The notes under the pieces: model-generated
What the model was told of the DNA's origin: nothing
The model's database searches: none
The model's input: only the letters and a program-made list of their open reading frames with translations
NCBI GenBank assembly: GCA_037577475.1
Contig: CM075203.1
Location: forward strand, 1,117,501 to 1,181,500
Reading direction: 5' to 3'
Source of the DNA: Chaunax sp. Z400
Taxonomy: Eukaryota > Chordata > Actinopteri > Lophiiformes > Chaunacidae
DNA: 64,000 nt
In this document: one piece after another, positions 14,156 to 26,599 of the stretch
Layout of the letters: every line of letters starts with the position of its first letter
How positions within the stretch are numbered: position 1 is the first letter of the stretch
Translations under genes and position numbers: made by a program

Positions 14156-14399
14156 CTGGGCTGGTTACACTACGTGCCCACAGGGATCACTCTGACTTCA
14201 GCAGGGCTCCTCTCACATCGCCAAATTGACTGAGGCTTGGGTTTTGACACGGGACACATCCATGTAAAGGAGACTGCCACTTAAGCTGGACTCACATCAG
14301 CCTGTGCTATCTTTAGCAGCTGGGCTAAACTGTTAAACCGCACAACAACTTCCCCCCCCCCCCTCGCAGGCAGCCTCCCCCGACATCAAATATGACGGC

Positions 14400-14590
14400 C
14401 TGGCTCTTTGGCAGCGGCTCCCCACTGGCCCCTCCCTCCTCGGCCGCAAGGTCACACGTTTAATTACACAGAAAGTCGTAATCTCACCAAACAGATGGCA
14501 GGCAGACCGCCTCTCAATTACTTTACGCCCAATTGCATCATTACTGATGTTATTTGCTAAATTGTGACACACAGAAAAACACCACAAAAA
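14400..14590. promoter_or_regulatory. Candidate conserved non-coding element
   Basis: Unique sequence carrying GTTTAATTACAC, CTCAATTACTTTACG, CCCAATTGCATCATTACTG and TTATTTGCTAAATTGTGAC, i.e. several homeodomain, POU and Sox-type cores in under 200 bp. It lies between the CA satellite and a 23-base G run. Regulatory function is inferred only from motif density. Confidence 0.35.
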
Positions 14591-14609
14591 CTAGATTTGT
14601 GCTACAAGT

Positions 14610-14632
14610 GGGGGGGGGGGGGGGGGGGGGGG
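14610..14632 (+). repeat. Homopolymer G, 23 bases
   Basis: Uninterrupted G run. Comparable runs occur at 21958-21982 (25), 25051-25069 (19), 26146-26162 (17) and 56540-56563 (24). Such lengths can fold as G-quadruplexes, and reported lengths may contain sequencing error. Confidence 0.9.
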
Positions 14633-15989
14633 TTAAAAAGGGCTGTGGCAGATGTGCCTCATGCCAAGCAACTGTGACAGAGATCAAAAAGGCGTGAAGA
14701 CTACAAGCGCATGGCTGTGTTAGCTTTTGGGAAAAAATTGGAAGTTTAATGCCACAGTGATCAGTGCCAGAAAAAACAGACCCTTATTTTCCTCCAAACC
14801 AAAACTGGTGCAGAACATTGTGGAAACAGTCGGCTCCCAGCAGCCCAGTTGAGGAAACCGCATGACAAGGCCAATTTAAAACCTGAAGAATGTGTCTGTG
14901 TCCTAAATGCGAGCCAAGGAAAAAAAGAGTTGTACACTCTTTTAGACGACCAGTGTGTCGTTGGGGAGCATCCCAGCGGCCTCCACTGGTTTCCTTAAAA
15001 ACCCCAGAATGGTAAGTGTTTGGATCCTGGTCTGAGCGTCATCCCCTGCCGATGCCTCGCTCATCATTCCTCAGCTCCTCCCTCCGATGACTTCTGTGAA
15101 CAATTAGAGGTTCGGTCTCTCAGCGCAGGAGCTCCAACCATGGAGGTACAGGCGGCCAAAAATAAAACAGATTGTCCTCAAGTTTAAGGCTACTTATTCA
15201 TCACTAACTGTTTCTGGTGCCTTTCTTGGCCTCAGAGATAAATCCCTGCAAACCAACTGTTCTGACTGGCCTTAAGTCATTTACAACAAAAAAACTTCTC
15301 CATAATTTATTCCTGCACCTATGGGTGTCACCACATCTCGATGCCTCATACAGGGAAATACACACCATGAGGAACGAGACGACATGCTGTTGAATTCTAA
15401 ATTTACCAGAGCATCAGAAGAAGATTAGCAGGTCGGATTGACTGGGAACAGTTGGGCTGAGAGGCACGTCTGCTGATGTAAAACGATCTGTGGGATCGAA
15501 AACTTCCATGCAGCTTTTTTACATTTTTTTTTATTTCAGAGTCGGGGTGAGGAACTGAACTGGCCTGGAGCAGCAGTTGTTCTCCCATGGGGGAGGGCGA
15601 GCATCTGGGAAGACGATGATGACTGGATCTGCATATCTACTGCACAGGATATTCAGACTGCGCTCAAACTGATCCCAGAGGCCCGGCTAAAGTCAAATAA
15701 GAGGAAAAAGGGTCCGTGGAAGTTTACCGAGAAGGCTTACAGTAATGGCTGCCAGGCACATCTACGACCCCGCTATCTCGAGAGGATGGGGGAGGCTTCC
15801 TGTGCGACTTTGGAGAGAAGCTGTATTTTAAGACTGCAATACTGTAGGAGACACAAATACATTATGGAGAGAAGTTGAAGGAGCATTTTTACATAATGGC
15901 TCCATTTACACAGCCTGTTACGCCTCATCGCTCCGTAGAAAAGTGAAGAAGGCAGATCAGGGAGGTCACTGATGTTCCATCAGCGCCAC

Positions 15990-16615
15990 ATTAACATCTG
16001 TATAAAATGAGCGAGGCAGCAGGACAGGGCGGGACGACGACAGGGAGATTTAAAGAGCAGCTAGTAGCAAATAGCAGCTAACTCAGAGAAGAAGAAAATC
16101 AAAAGAAAAAGCCTCCTAAAGGTCCATTTTTAATCATCATTAAACACAAACACAGATGGAGCCTTCTGTCAAATATGTACAGAAACAGTGAAGAAGTGAA
16201 AAAGTGTCAAACTTACTCAAGTCTCGATGTACCTGATGACCTCACAGATGACCTCACTGATGACCTCACAGAAGACCTCACAGACCACCACTGAGTACAT
16301 CGTTACCTCCACCTTTAACGCTTTGTATTTACTAGGTACATCATCACAACCTCCTCCGACCGTCGACATGTTTGTTGTCGTCTAAACTTTGGACTCGTCT
16401 CCTCCCTCCTGCGGTTGTATCGATGTCGACATAAAGTATGAAGACGTTGACGGACTGACCGTTTATGGATGGATGTAGGAGGAGCATAAATTACCCTCCG
16501 AGCAGAAGAGGAGATCAACGTGTCACGTGTCACTGGACGCACAAAGCATATGTAAAACGTCACACACTACATACTAACTACATACTACATACTGTGTTAC
16601 ACATCACACCACTTT
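15990..16615. mobile_element. Interspersed repeat copy A (family with copies near 37.2 and 57.9 kb)
   Basis: Three shared stretches define the family. GCAGCTAGTAGCAAATAGC near 16060 matches 57920. GCTTTGTATTTACTAG with CATCATCACAACCTCCTCC near 16320 matches 37324. CCGAGCAGAAGAGGAGATCA near 16498 matches 58016. All three are on the same strand. The frame shared by copies A and B is short and broken, so this is probably a non-autonomous element. It also contains four 12-bp GATGACCTCACA tandem units at 16235-16282. Confidence 0.5.
16235..16286 (+). repeat. 12-bp tandem repeat (GATGACCTCACA)
   Basis: Four near-identical units (GATGACCTCACA, GATGACCTCACT, GATGACCTCACA, GAAGACCTCACA). Copy B of the host repeat has a single unit at about 37275, so this is a local expansion in copy A. 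Confidence 0.75.
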
Positions 16616-18539
16616 AGCTCGTGGAACCTGACCCTAAAATGTAAACCTGCACACTGGAGCAGCAGGTAGAGAAGGTCTTTGTCACGGTGCCATTTCCTGA
16701 TGTCTGTGTGAAAAGGAGTTAGCCTGCATTGCTAATGCTATGTTGGTTTATCACAGGGAACTAAAATTAAACTGCTACTAACAAACCTGAACCTAACGAT
16801 CACACATCCACAACCAAAGCAGAGACAGATCTTCATTTGATTGCTTTTCCTGCTCATTCCTCTGCCACAGGTATTAGACACTGGGATGCTTCTCATGCCT
16901 GGTTGTAGCTCCGTGTCTCACATCTGCACTGATGTAATCCTGTGTGTGAAGATCTCTCAGACTTCAGAACGCTACAGATGCGTGAAGAGTTCACACTTTT
17001 TGGTGTCTGATTCTCGTTGTGTGCGATTCAGCTCCAGCTGTAGCTCAAATATTTGCACAATGTTTAACTCTTAATTCTTTGGATTCCTTCAGCAGAAACT
17101 GCTCAGCTGTTTAGTTCTTTGATAGAAACATGGCTTGAAGAAGATCTTTACATGTGAAAGTTTATTTCAGGGCACAATAACATGTGTCTCTGCAGAATTA
17201 CACCAGTGCATAAGGTATGTATGGTATACTCTGCGGCTGCAGACGGTCCATGCAGCATATTTCAGCCTTAAGCCACAGGCCTGCAGTGAGGCCTGCTCAT
17301 TTGATCCCTCACCGGCAGGGAATTCAAGCTGATGCTGCGTCCCAACGGCCCACACATGACTGTGGGCCTCGCAGTCTTTCCCCAGCTGCTGTACAGCAGG
17401 CATGGCAGCAGCGCTGGCACCTGTCTCTGACGAGCCTCAGCGTTCACACTGACTCTGGTTTCCTGGGCCTGACAGTCAGGTGACAAATGCTAACTGCAAA
17501 CATGCATGCAATCCAAATGTACAGAACCAGGAGGCACTTAAGCTTCTTTAGAAGCGACCAGTGAGAGCGGTCTGGGCCTCTCAAGTTCCTCCGTCTGATA
17601 GGAAACCCTGATTCAGGCTGTGGCCTGGTGCTCGAAACCAAAGCTTACCTCAACGCCCTCACCCCCCACCCCCCTGCTCTAACCACTGTTTTTGCATACC
17701 GCTCAGCTTGTGTAACCGTTGAGTGGTTTTACTCCAGCGAGACAATGGCTGAGCAGCAGACTAAGCAGAGCGAAGCCATCTAATGTCAGCGGGTTGATAA
17801 ACACCCATCTGTCCACACCACGCAAGAAAAACAGCCCAAAACGGCATCGAGCAGAACCGAAAGAAGAAGGCGTGACCCGTCAAACGCTCTCAGGTGAGTC
17901 GGTCGCCAGTCAGAGCCGAGTGCCCGCAGTAAACACATCACAGTGTAATTATGACTCAAGCTGACGCTGCTCTGAGGTCACAGTGACATCAGCAACATTT
18001 CTTAATTCAACTTCTTTTTATTATCGTCCAATCACGTCTCATTAAACTAGATGGGCACAACACCTCCACACCTGCAGTCAATTATTCATGACATTAACTA
18101 AATTAAACCCTAATCAAAATTCCAACAAACATGAAACAGTCAGGATCCATCATGGCTGCATGTAGAAGAAAGACTGAATGAACTGACTTAAGTTCTCCCT
18201 GTTAATTCCAATTATTCCAATCTAACTGGCAGGAAGTGCAGTCGTCGACAGGACCTGATTGAGCTCTCGCCGCGGTAAAGCCCAGCGGACCACGGCCGCG
18301 TTTCCCCACCTCATTTGCAAAGCAATCCGGCTCCCCCCCCCCCCTCGGTGCACTCAGTGCATCTTTTTGTCATTTTCACATCCAGGCTCCATTTGTTGTG
18401 GCCGCTGAGACGGCAAGAGGGGAGGAGAGGAGGAGAGGAGAGGAGGGTCTCAAGGAGACTGCTCTGCAGCCATCTTCACATGTAGACCCCCAACAGAAAA
18501 AAACACACATCCACCAAACCCAGTGAGCCCCCCCCCCCC

Positions 18540-18830
18540 CGGCCTGACTAATGTGCCCTGACACTCGTACATCACCCGTAAATTGGCCAAATGAATTAAC
18601 CACGGCCCCTGCTTAGCTTTACGGGCTTTAAATGGATTTTCTCCTCTCCAGGTCTGCCCAATAATTGCATTTATCCATCTTGTTGAAGCCAGGTTTACAC
18701 ACTCGCCAACATCACGCCAATCCCTGGATGCATTTTCCGCTCCGGTGACAAGAGTGTGAGAGATTTGTCATTGGATCATAACAGCTAATTCAAACAACAA
18801 TTAGCTTGACGACTCCGCCGTATGTCAATG
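18540..18830. promoter_or_regulatory. Candidate conserved non-coding element
   Basis: Repeat-free block with CCAAATGAATTAACCACG, CCCAATAATTGCATTTATCC, GGATCATAACAGCTAATTC and CAACAATTAGCTTGACG. Balanced base composition and tightly packed ATTA/TAAT and CAAT cores distinguish it from the surrounding G/C-run and microsatellite DNA. Enhancer role inferred. Confidence 0.35.
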
Positions 18831-19604
18831 TCTGGCTCCTTGTTGGACAGGACCTCGGTGAGGAGCCTCTTATCAGCTCATCTTGTGTGTGTGTTACGTT
18901 TTATCTCCCACACCTATCAGTGTCCATGCGGAACAGTAGGGAGGAAAGTCTGTCACAGTTCACAAACAGAGCAGAGGCAGAGCTGTGAACACCAGCATCA
19001 GCGGGGGTCATCTGCACACTTGTGACTGTTTGAACAGAAGTGCATTAGACACTGGGGGGGGGGGGACGGACGACAATTCAGCTATGTAAACATGCAGCAA
19101 CTTCCTTCCCCCAGCTCCTCCAGACCTGCGCTGAGACAAGCCACTGTTTAAACAGCACACACAGCATTCCTGCACCGGGGCCCCGGCCAGCTGCTGCAGC
19201 AGAGAACCACAGCAGCAACGGGTCACCCCCAACACGGACAAGACCAGAAGACCAGGACAGATCCAGAGCTGTGCCACAGTGACCTCCCACGTGAGACGGA
19301 TCAGCTACCGACAGAACTGAAACCATCACGTCGCTCAGCACCACCTGGAAATTTATCTTTATTGATATTTGAAATATGCAAAGTGTGGCGGCCAATAAAG
19401 ATACGCGAGGCAGTAAAGCGAGATAAAACCATGATCTGGTTCTAAAGGGCGCTGTGACACGCATCACATGACAAAGGCCAACCCTGGTCCGTGATGCCAG
19501 TCTGAGGTTTCATCTGGTTTTAGTTACGTTCAAACATGTCAGCATCAAAAGTATTCATGATGCTCATGTTTGGAGTTTAGAACACGTTTATTACCTCTTA
19601 AGTT

Positions 19605-19800
19605 TTCAGCAGGTCTGTTGGTTGGTTTGTGTTTGTCAGCAGGATTACACAGAAATTAGATCAGAACCCATTAAATTTAGGTTCAGATCCAGATAAATAG
19701 ACGGATCCTTTGTTTAACTTCTTTAAATGAGGCGTTTTTCGACATTTTCCCTAGTTAAGCAAAAAACTGTTGAACCGATATCGATAACATTTTATTGAGG
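19605..19800 (+). mobile_element. Interspersed repeat, 'GCAGGATTACACA' family, copy 1
   Basis: Contains TTTGTCAGCAGGATTACACA followed by GAACCCATTAAATTTAGG and GATCCAGATAAATAGACGG. The same core recurs near 36060 and, degenerately, near 63100. The order of motifs (AGGATTACNCAAAAACTACTG, then a ...GATCCAGAT... segment) is a widespread fish repeat signature. No coding capacity. Confidence 0.45.
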
Positions 19801-19984
19801 GGTTAGTCGTGGGTTGGGCAGGCCTTACAGACCAGTAGGGGGGTATGTGGTCTACAGAGGACCACTCTAGTCCTGCATCAGATGAATCTGATGCTGGGGG
19901 TTCAATCCATTACAAAATATGGTAAAATTGTAAGCAATTCAATAAAAAGTGATTTTTAAAAATGTTTGGTCTCATGTTGTGGTT

Positions 19985-20165
19985 AGGTTCTGGGTTCGAA
20001 TCCCAGCGAGTCTGGATGTTCTCCCGAGTCTGTGTGGGTTCCCTGCAGGTTCTCCAGCTTCATCCTACGATCCAAAAACATGCAGTAGGTGACCTGGTGT
20101 GACTGAATCTCTCTCCCTGTGATGAACAGCTGATTTGTCCTGGATGGGTGTTCAGTATAAATATT
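19985..20165 (+). mobile_element. SINE-like repeat relic with pol III B-box
   Basis: Starts with GGGTTCGAATCCCAGC, which includes a perfect tRNA-type B-box (GGTTCGAATCC). It continues with GGTTCTCCAGCTTCATCC, CCAAAAACATGCAGTAGG and CTGTGATGAACAGCTGATTT, in the order seen in a very common teleost repeat. I did not find a convincing A-box at the proper spacing, so it is a relic rather than a tRNA gene. Confidence 0.45.
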
Positions 20166-21091
20166 TTTAAAAAGTTTTCTTTTTTTATCAGAAGGAGTCT
20201 CTGCAACTGTATTTATCACAATTCCAACATGACAGAACTGTTCTTGTGCAGCCAAAGTCAATAAATGGTTTGTTTTGTAATGTTTTGCCTATAAAATAAA
20301 AGAGATAAAATTACAAATAAAAATAGAATGGCACTCGGTAGAGGGTACGCCTCCGCCAAGGCCCAACAACCCCTGTTAATTCAATTCAGCTTTATTTCAA
20401 ATCAAACTCACACCCTGGAACCAGAATTTAAAGTTACTGGATCTGGATTTTTATTACGATCTGCACCAAACTGCACTGATAGAAACCAACTCCCTAAACA
20501 GGCCTGAACAGACATTATTCTCTTACAAATAAAAAAAAATACAAAAGAAACCTGATAAACTAACAAACAATACCTCCACCAACACCATCATGTTTCCTCA
20601 TATTGGATAAATGTTACAGTGAAAAACATGATCCTGAATCCTCCTCAGCCAAAGATCTAACCCCATCTAACTCCTTTTCACAAACACATAAACAAACAAA
20701 CAAACATGAGTGATCACATGATAACGTGATGCTGAATCAATACTCTCTACCACCCTTAATGCATCTGATATTCATGCATGTCATCACCTGAACTAAAGGT
20801 AATATTAGGTTAAGGTGTTCATAGCCGAGGATCAAACACTATAAATTACATAGACGTGGGTAAAGTTACAGGATAGTATCTGATTACTGGCGACTCCCCT
20901 CTGAAGCAAACGTCTTTCAGGAAGGAAACAGGAAGTAAAATAATAATTCCTGAGCTGCACATGTGCAGAACAGATTAATACTTACCACAGGAGTAAATCA
21001 GCTGTCGTTCAGGGCCGACAGAGACGCCATCGACGCCGAGCTGCAGGCCCCGATTTCAGGGTGACTACAATCTATTGTTTTCCACAATGTT

Positions 21092-21125
21092 TCTGTCTGC
21101 CTGTCTGTCTGTCTGTCTGTCTGTC
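21092..21125 (+). repeat. (CTGT)n tetranucleotide repeat
   Basis: About eight CTGT units with one CTGC interruption. Confidence 0.85.
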
Positions 21126-21403
21126 CCTCCCTCCCCTCTGGCCCTGAAGGCCACCCATCTGACCTCAGGACAATTGTGCAAACAGGACAGTCCATTCACT
21201 CTGACCTGTGGGGGGAGGGAGGCCACTGACAATACGCTCAGCGCCGTGACTCCATTTGTTCACTTTTGGAATTGACCCTGAACGCTGCAGACTCACCGGC
21301 CTCTCATTGGAGGGGAAGGACTACGTACTACTGGAGGGTTTTTTCAAGGACCAGTCACACTCATCATCTCCTCCACCTCCTCCTCCTCCTCCTCCTCCTC
21401 ATT

Positions 21404-22030
21404 CTGATGGAAAGTCAGGAGAAGTTTTTTAGTCCACTAAAAATTTCTGGAACTTCACAGGAAAACAGACTGAAGCATTCCAGGAAATCCAAGACTGCAG
21501 CAGATCCCAAACTGATCCCAAACTGATCCCAAACTGATCATTTAACCCTTTTAAGGCTGAAATCTTCACCATAGCCTCTAAGACAAAAGTGTTAGCTCAG
21601 ATTCCACAATGCTAACCTTGTAGCTGGAAGTTACAGCACCTCTTTCAGATCTGATTTTTCTCTCGCTCTCGTTGATTTCATCCAGTTGCACATGAACACT
21701 AGAAGCTTGTGCACCGTCTTCAGACATGCTGCATGCTAATGCTTTTAGCTTAGAGGCTACGGTAAAGATTTCAGTTCAAACTCAAATGAATCTGGAATCT
21801 CCTGCAGACTTGGATGAAACATTACGAACTGTTTGGAGTCAGTTTTTAAAACAAGTCTCCATCTTCTTCAGGTGTTTAGCAGAATTCTGCAACACTGTTT
21901 TACTGTAAAACTCCAAAAATGATTGGTGGACTAAGAAACGTCACCTGACTTTCCATCGGGGGGGGGGGGGGGGGGGGGGGGGACGACAAAATGACTGAAT
22001 TTAATTTTCGGGTGAACTGATCCTTTAAGC
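21404..22030. mobile_element. Foldback-type inverted-repeat element, copy 1
   Basis: The left arm begins CTGATGGAAAGTCAGGAGAA and the right arm ends CACCTGACTTTCCATCGG, reverse complements with a few mismatches. Pairing extends through the segments near GTCCACTAAAAATT and GATTGGTGGACTAAG. Both sides also carry AATCTTCACCATAGCCTC-like and GAGGCTACGGTAAAGATT segments. The right terminus is CGGGTGAACTGATCCTTTAA, a signature shared with the copy at 49.8-50.9 kb. Near the axis (21502-21539) is an 11-bp tandem CTGATCCCAAA. A 25-base G run (21958-21982) has grown inside the right arm. Confidence 0.55.
21958..21982 (+). repeat. Homopolymer G, 25 bases
   Basis: Uninterrupted G tract within the right arm of the inverted-repeat element; it is absent from the sister copies at 43.0 and 50.9 kb, so it is a local expansion or an assembly artefact. 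Confidence 0.9.
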
Positions 22031-22439
22031 TGCAACCAGCTAAAAAAAAAAAATGTCCATAAATATATTTTAAGTTTTAGTGCATGCCTATTAAAAATAG
22101 ATTTTAAAATGCAGAGAGACAAATTTTAGAGCTAAGAAATGAGAAAAAGTTCTAATTTAAATTTGTTTCATTCGAACAACCAATCATATCGCTTGAAAAT
22201 ACACTTAATCCACTCCACACACCATCACCTGCACAATGCTCGGCCATGTGTGGATGTGACAAGCTGTTCACATGAAATGTTATCTGCTGCTGCACACAAG
22301 TTGACAGCTGTCTCTTTACAAGAGGCGTATTATTATTGTGTGTAAATAGGTTTCTAACAGCTGCTTTAAGAGCTAAACGCAGGAATTTACTCTTAATCTG
22401 TTTTCCACTGGAATTGGTTCATCAGCTGGAAAAAGAAAT

Positions 22440-22850
22440 CTAACCACGCGGCACGCCAGAGCAGAGAGGTTACATTTTATTAGCCTTGTGCATTTTTAAG
22501 TAATCTCACCAACATTTTTCCCCCCAAATCCCACCATAATCCGCAGATTAGTAGATGAATTTATTTCTGCGTGAGCTGGAAAACCTCCCTCACCTTTTTG
22601 CAGGCGGTTATGAATCGACCACCTTTAACGACAAACAGGCAGACGATCGCCTCATTAGTGGACCGCTTCCCAAACGTAATCACACACGCTCCTGCAGCTT
22701 ATCCTGCCACAATTAAAAGTTTAATTAGTAGATTAAAATACATCCACTGGAGTTTTATCACCTCAAACTCCTCCATTATGTGTTTAGCGCCTCCATCCCA
22801 TCAGAGCCATTTTGAACAGATTATCTGCATCCACAAATTCCCCTGACTGC
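22440..22850. promoter_or_regulatory. Candidate conserved non-coding element
   Basis: Unique sequence with CACAATTAAAAGTTTAATTA, GTAGATTAAAATACATCC, CCTCATTAGTGGACCGC and CCATTATGTGTTTAGCGCC. The core TTTAATTAGTAGATTAAA near 22718 holds overlapping ATTA sites on both strands. No repeats and no coding signal; regulatory role inferred. Confidence 0.35.
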
Positions 22851-24043
22851 TCTAAGACTGGAGATACGAACTAGATGCAAAAACAAAACAACATCTGCAC
22901 AATATTCTGTATGTCGCCACAAATTCTGATGCTGTAATTAAAATAATGCTGAACGTACAGGAGGAGCCAGACGATGCATTTAAGGCCTCCTGCAGTCGAT
23001 TAATGTCTTCTTGTTCCTAAAGTTTAAAACAGTAAAAGGCTGTTTTAACAAGTTTAAATGCTCTCAGTGCTCATTTAAAAACAGATTTGTAAGAGGCGGA
23101 GCCTACGAGCATGACTTGTGACATCACAAATAGTTTGGAAGCCAATCCTGATCCAGAAGGAGTTTAACTTAACTGAAATTAAAAATATTTTTAAAGAGGT
23201 AAAAGTATTTTTAATGCAAAAACTATATCAGACACATATTTGAGAATTTTATGTACGCCTTAATACTAGAGCTGCATAATAAACAATATAATCATATAAT
23301 GTAATGTTTACATGTCAAGTAAGACAAATTAACTCAAACATATCATGATACAACTTTTCTGTTGCTCTCCTGCTTCTCATTATGATTTATCTATCTATAT
23401 ATATCTATATATGATTTCTTACATTTTATAATAATTACATATTCTGGAATCTAATATATAAAAAGAGAAGGTGCCGTTTTAAGGATTTTAATGTGTTAAT
23501 TACACTTTTTTTCTGCTATAAAAGAGCAGTTATGACTTATGTAATCATTAAAACATAATATGTGATTATTCAAGTACCAGAAGTAAAAGGAAAAATATAT
23601 AAAATAACTATTTTAAAAAGATATGGCTGAAAATAAGCTGAAGCTGAAATTCTTTATTTCACTCTTAATTGAATTTTGTTTTAGATTTGATTTTTTTAAA
23701 ACATTTAAATCATGAAATAAACATAAAATGCATGAAAAATGTCTGTAATATAACAGCACAGCCTCTTTACTGCAGTCTGACCCCATTGGTTTTCTTTTTT
23801 TCTTGCAAAATAAAGAAATGTGCATGAGAGGAAACTAAAAGATCTGAATTTTCTGCATTATGTGAAGAAAAAAATGGCAGATTTTCAGCCACGAATGTGA
23901 CTCTTCTTCTTCTGTGGTACGTTCCAGAGCATTCTACCACATCCATAAAAGGCTGGCGTACCACAGGTGTTCACTGCACACTGGCACGGCTAGTCATTAT
24001 CTAACCCGACGTGATCATTAGGAGCTGTGATGGCACCTCCTCC

Positions 24044-24046
<3 letters not shown>

Positions 24047-24113
<67 letters not shown>

Positions 24114-24480
24114 ACACACACAGACACACACAGACACACACACACACACACACACACAGACACAGACACACACAGACACAGACACACACACAGACACACA
24201 CACAGACACAGACACACACACACACACACACACAGACACACACACACACACAGACACACACACAGACACAGACACACACACACACACACAGACACACACA
24301 CACACAGACACACACACAGACACACACAGACACAGACACACACACACACACACAGACACACACACAGACACAGACACACACACACACACACACACAGACA
24401 CACACACACACACACAGACACACACACAGACACAGACACACACACACACACACAGACACAGACACACACACACACACACA

Positions 24481-24527
<47 letters not shown>

Positions 24528-24796
24528 ACACACACACAGACACAGACACACACACACAGACACACACACACACAGACACACACACAGACACACACAGACA
24601 CAGACACACACACACAGACACACACACACACAGACACACACACACAGACACAGACACACACACACAGACACACACACACACAGACACACACACAGACACA
24701 CACAGACACAGACACACACACAGACACACACAGACACAGACACACACACACAGACACACACACACACAGACACACACACAGACACACACAGACACA

Positions 24797-24835
<39 letters not shown>
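24047..24835 (+). repeat. CA/GACA satellite, about 0.79 kb
   Basis: Second large array of ACAC punctuated by CAGACACAGACA. The compound period (GACACAGACACACACACA) is denser in G than in the 13.2-kb array and suggests separate local amplification. Long frames across it on both strands are artefacts. Confidence 0.97.
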
Positions 24836-24839
<4 letters not shown>

Positions 24840-25050
24840 TCGAGCCGTCCTATCAGTTAAAAAGGGGTGAGAGGGTGAAGCTCCTTTCTCAACCAAAAGC
24901 ATGTCAGCGCCGCTGCACTTTGACCCTTTTCCTGCACAGACTCCACAATCCAAACAGAAGGCCGGCACCGCCAGGATTCCTCCGGCGTCACAGCGGCCTG
25001 CTCGCCCTCAGCTCTTACGGCTAATTTTTTGATAACGGTGAGGGTGGGTT

Positions 25051-25069
25051 GGGGGGGGGGGGGGGGGGG
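25051..25069 (+). repeat. Homopolymer G, 19 bases
   Basis: Uninterrupted G tract in intron 3, potential G-quadruplex. Confidence 0.85.
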
Positions 25070-25554
25070 ACACGGAGGCCGAAACCACACATAAACACAC
25101 GTCACATGAAAAGTTGTCTGCTCCTCTGCGCTCCTGCTGGTTCTCCTTTAAACGGGGAGATAAATGTGGAGCCCTGGGAGCCATTGTTTGGACATCTAAC
25201 CAGGAACTGTCGCTGCTCTCATTGCCCCGGCATTAACAGCAATTATGCGCTCCATTCAGACGGCTTTTGTGCGTCCGACCCCCAGCCTCTCCGTCCCCCC
25301 TCCACTCACACACATTTCCCGCTTTTCTCTGCCCCCCCCCCCCTACCCTCCCGCCCCGTGTTTTTCCTCCCACTCTGCTACTGGTGAACTCATTTGGCTA
25401 CTGGAGCACTCTGGTCCCATTATGAATGAAGTTACAGACAAAGAAACGCACATACCAGAAGTATTTCACACAACACTGTGTTTTCTCCAGTCAGATGTAC
25501 GGAGAGCTAATCCTAACAGCAGCCTTCAAATCTAAAAGATTAATCAATAGTCAT

Positions 25555-25745
25555 TTTAAGCTTATCTTTCAGCTGCCAATAAAATGTGGAATTTCCAGCA
25601 CTTCAAATGACCTTATCACCATTTTCACTGAGTCTTCATTTGAAACGGCTCCAACTAAGTTTACTTTATTGGCTGGAAACCAACCAACACGTGCTTTTCT
25701 ACTGCAGGCCCTGAAGAATTTAAAATGCAAAATGTCTTTTCAAAG
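25555..25745. promoter_or_regulatory. Possible conserved non-coding element
   Basis: Unique AT-balanced block including GCTGCCAATAAAATGTGG, TCAAATGACCTTATCACC, TTACTTTATTGGCTGG and GAATTTAAAATGCAAAATG, with CCAAT, GATA-like (TTATC) and POU-like (ATGCAAAAT) cores. The frame through it is 133 codons but has a composition typical of chance. Confidence 0.25.
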
Positions 25746-26407
25746 CGCCTTCATGTCGTCTCCATGTTCAAACCCCCCCCCCCAAAAAAACACAGAATTT
25801 TTCTTTAAAATGAGACAAAACAAATAAAAATCTGATTCTGTGCATAAAGCAGTGCAGGCTTTTCAACTTCTGTGCTGTCGACTAAAGTAAAGCAGGAAAT
25901 AAAAATACAGCAACATGCTCTGCATGTAGATACAAATTTAACTGGTGGCTACATGCTCTCACACAATAATTTAATTTCCATGTTTCAGGGAGCCTCCAGT
26001 CCTGTGGGCCAGGAGCACAGCCAGCCTATATTTAACAGATGACAAAAATGGCATTCCAGATGTACAGTACTATCTTTGTGTCGAGCTCTATAGAAATGCA
26101 TGGGAGAAAGAGGGAGCAGGGGGGAGGTGGGGGAGGAAGGGGGTTGGGGGGGGGGGGGGGGGCCACCGGAGCACAGCTGCTAAACTAATGCCTTTTTTTT
26201 TTTTTTTTTTTGCTCAGAAAAGCAAAGTGTGGAAGGAGAGAGGAGGAGAGAGGAGGTGAAAATGGGCTGGAGAATCATTTAAACATGAAGTAATGAGGAA
26301 CAGGCCTCAGATCAGCTGTTAGTGCATTAAAACAATGAAGACTGTAAAGAGAACAGAACCACGGCGTCACCAGGAGCCTCCACACCGACGGCACTCAGCT
26401 GCCAGCA

Positions 26408-26450
26408 GCATCATCATCACCATCATCATCATCATCATCATCATCATCAC
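26408..26450 (+). repeat. (CAT)n trinucleotide repeat
   Basis: About 14 CAT units with one CAC interruption in intron 3. Confidence 0.9.
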
Positions 26451-26599
26451 ACAATTAAGCCTCGCCTGCACAGAGAAAATATATACATCTCCTCAGTAAA
26501 TATTTACTGCACCTCCTTTTCCACTCGTTCACCAGGCACTAACAAAACCTTACTGTACTCCCTCTCTCTCTCCGACTCCCCCTCTCCGACTCCCCCCCC

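Noticed and set aside
19985..20010. tRNA gene suggested by the GGTTCGAATCC string
   Set aside because: No acceptor-stem pairing or A-box at tRNA spacing; the surrounding sequence matches a degenerate interspersed repeat.
23990..25024. Frames of 276-337 codons across the second CA satellite
   Set aside because: Same low-complexity artefact as at 13.2-14.2 kb.
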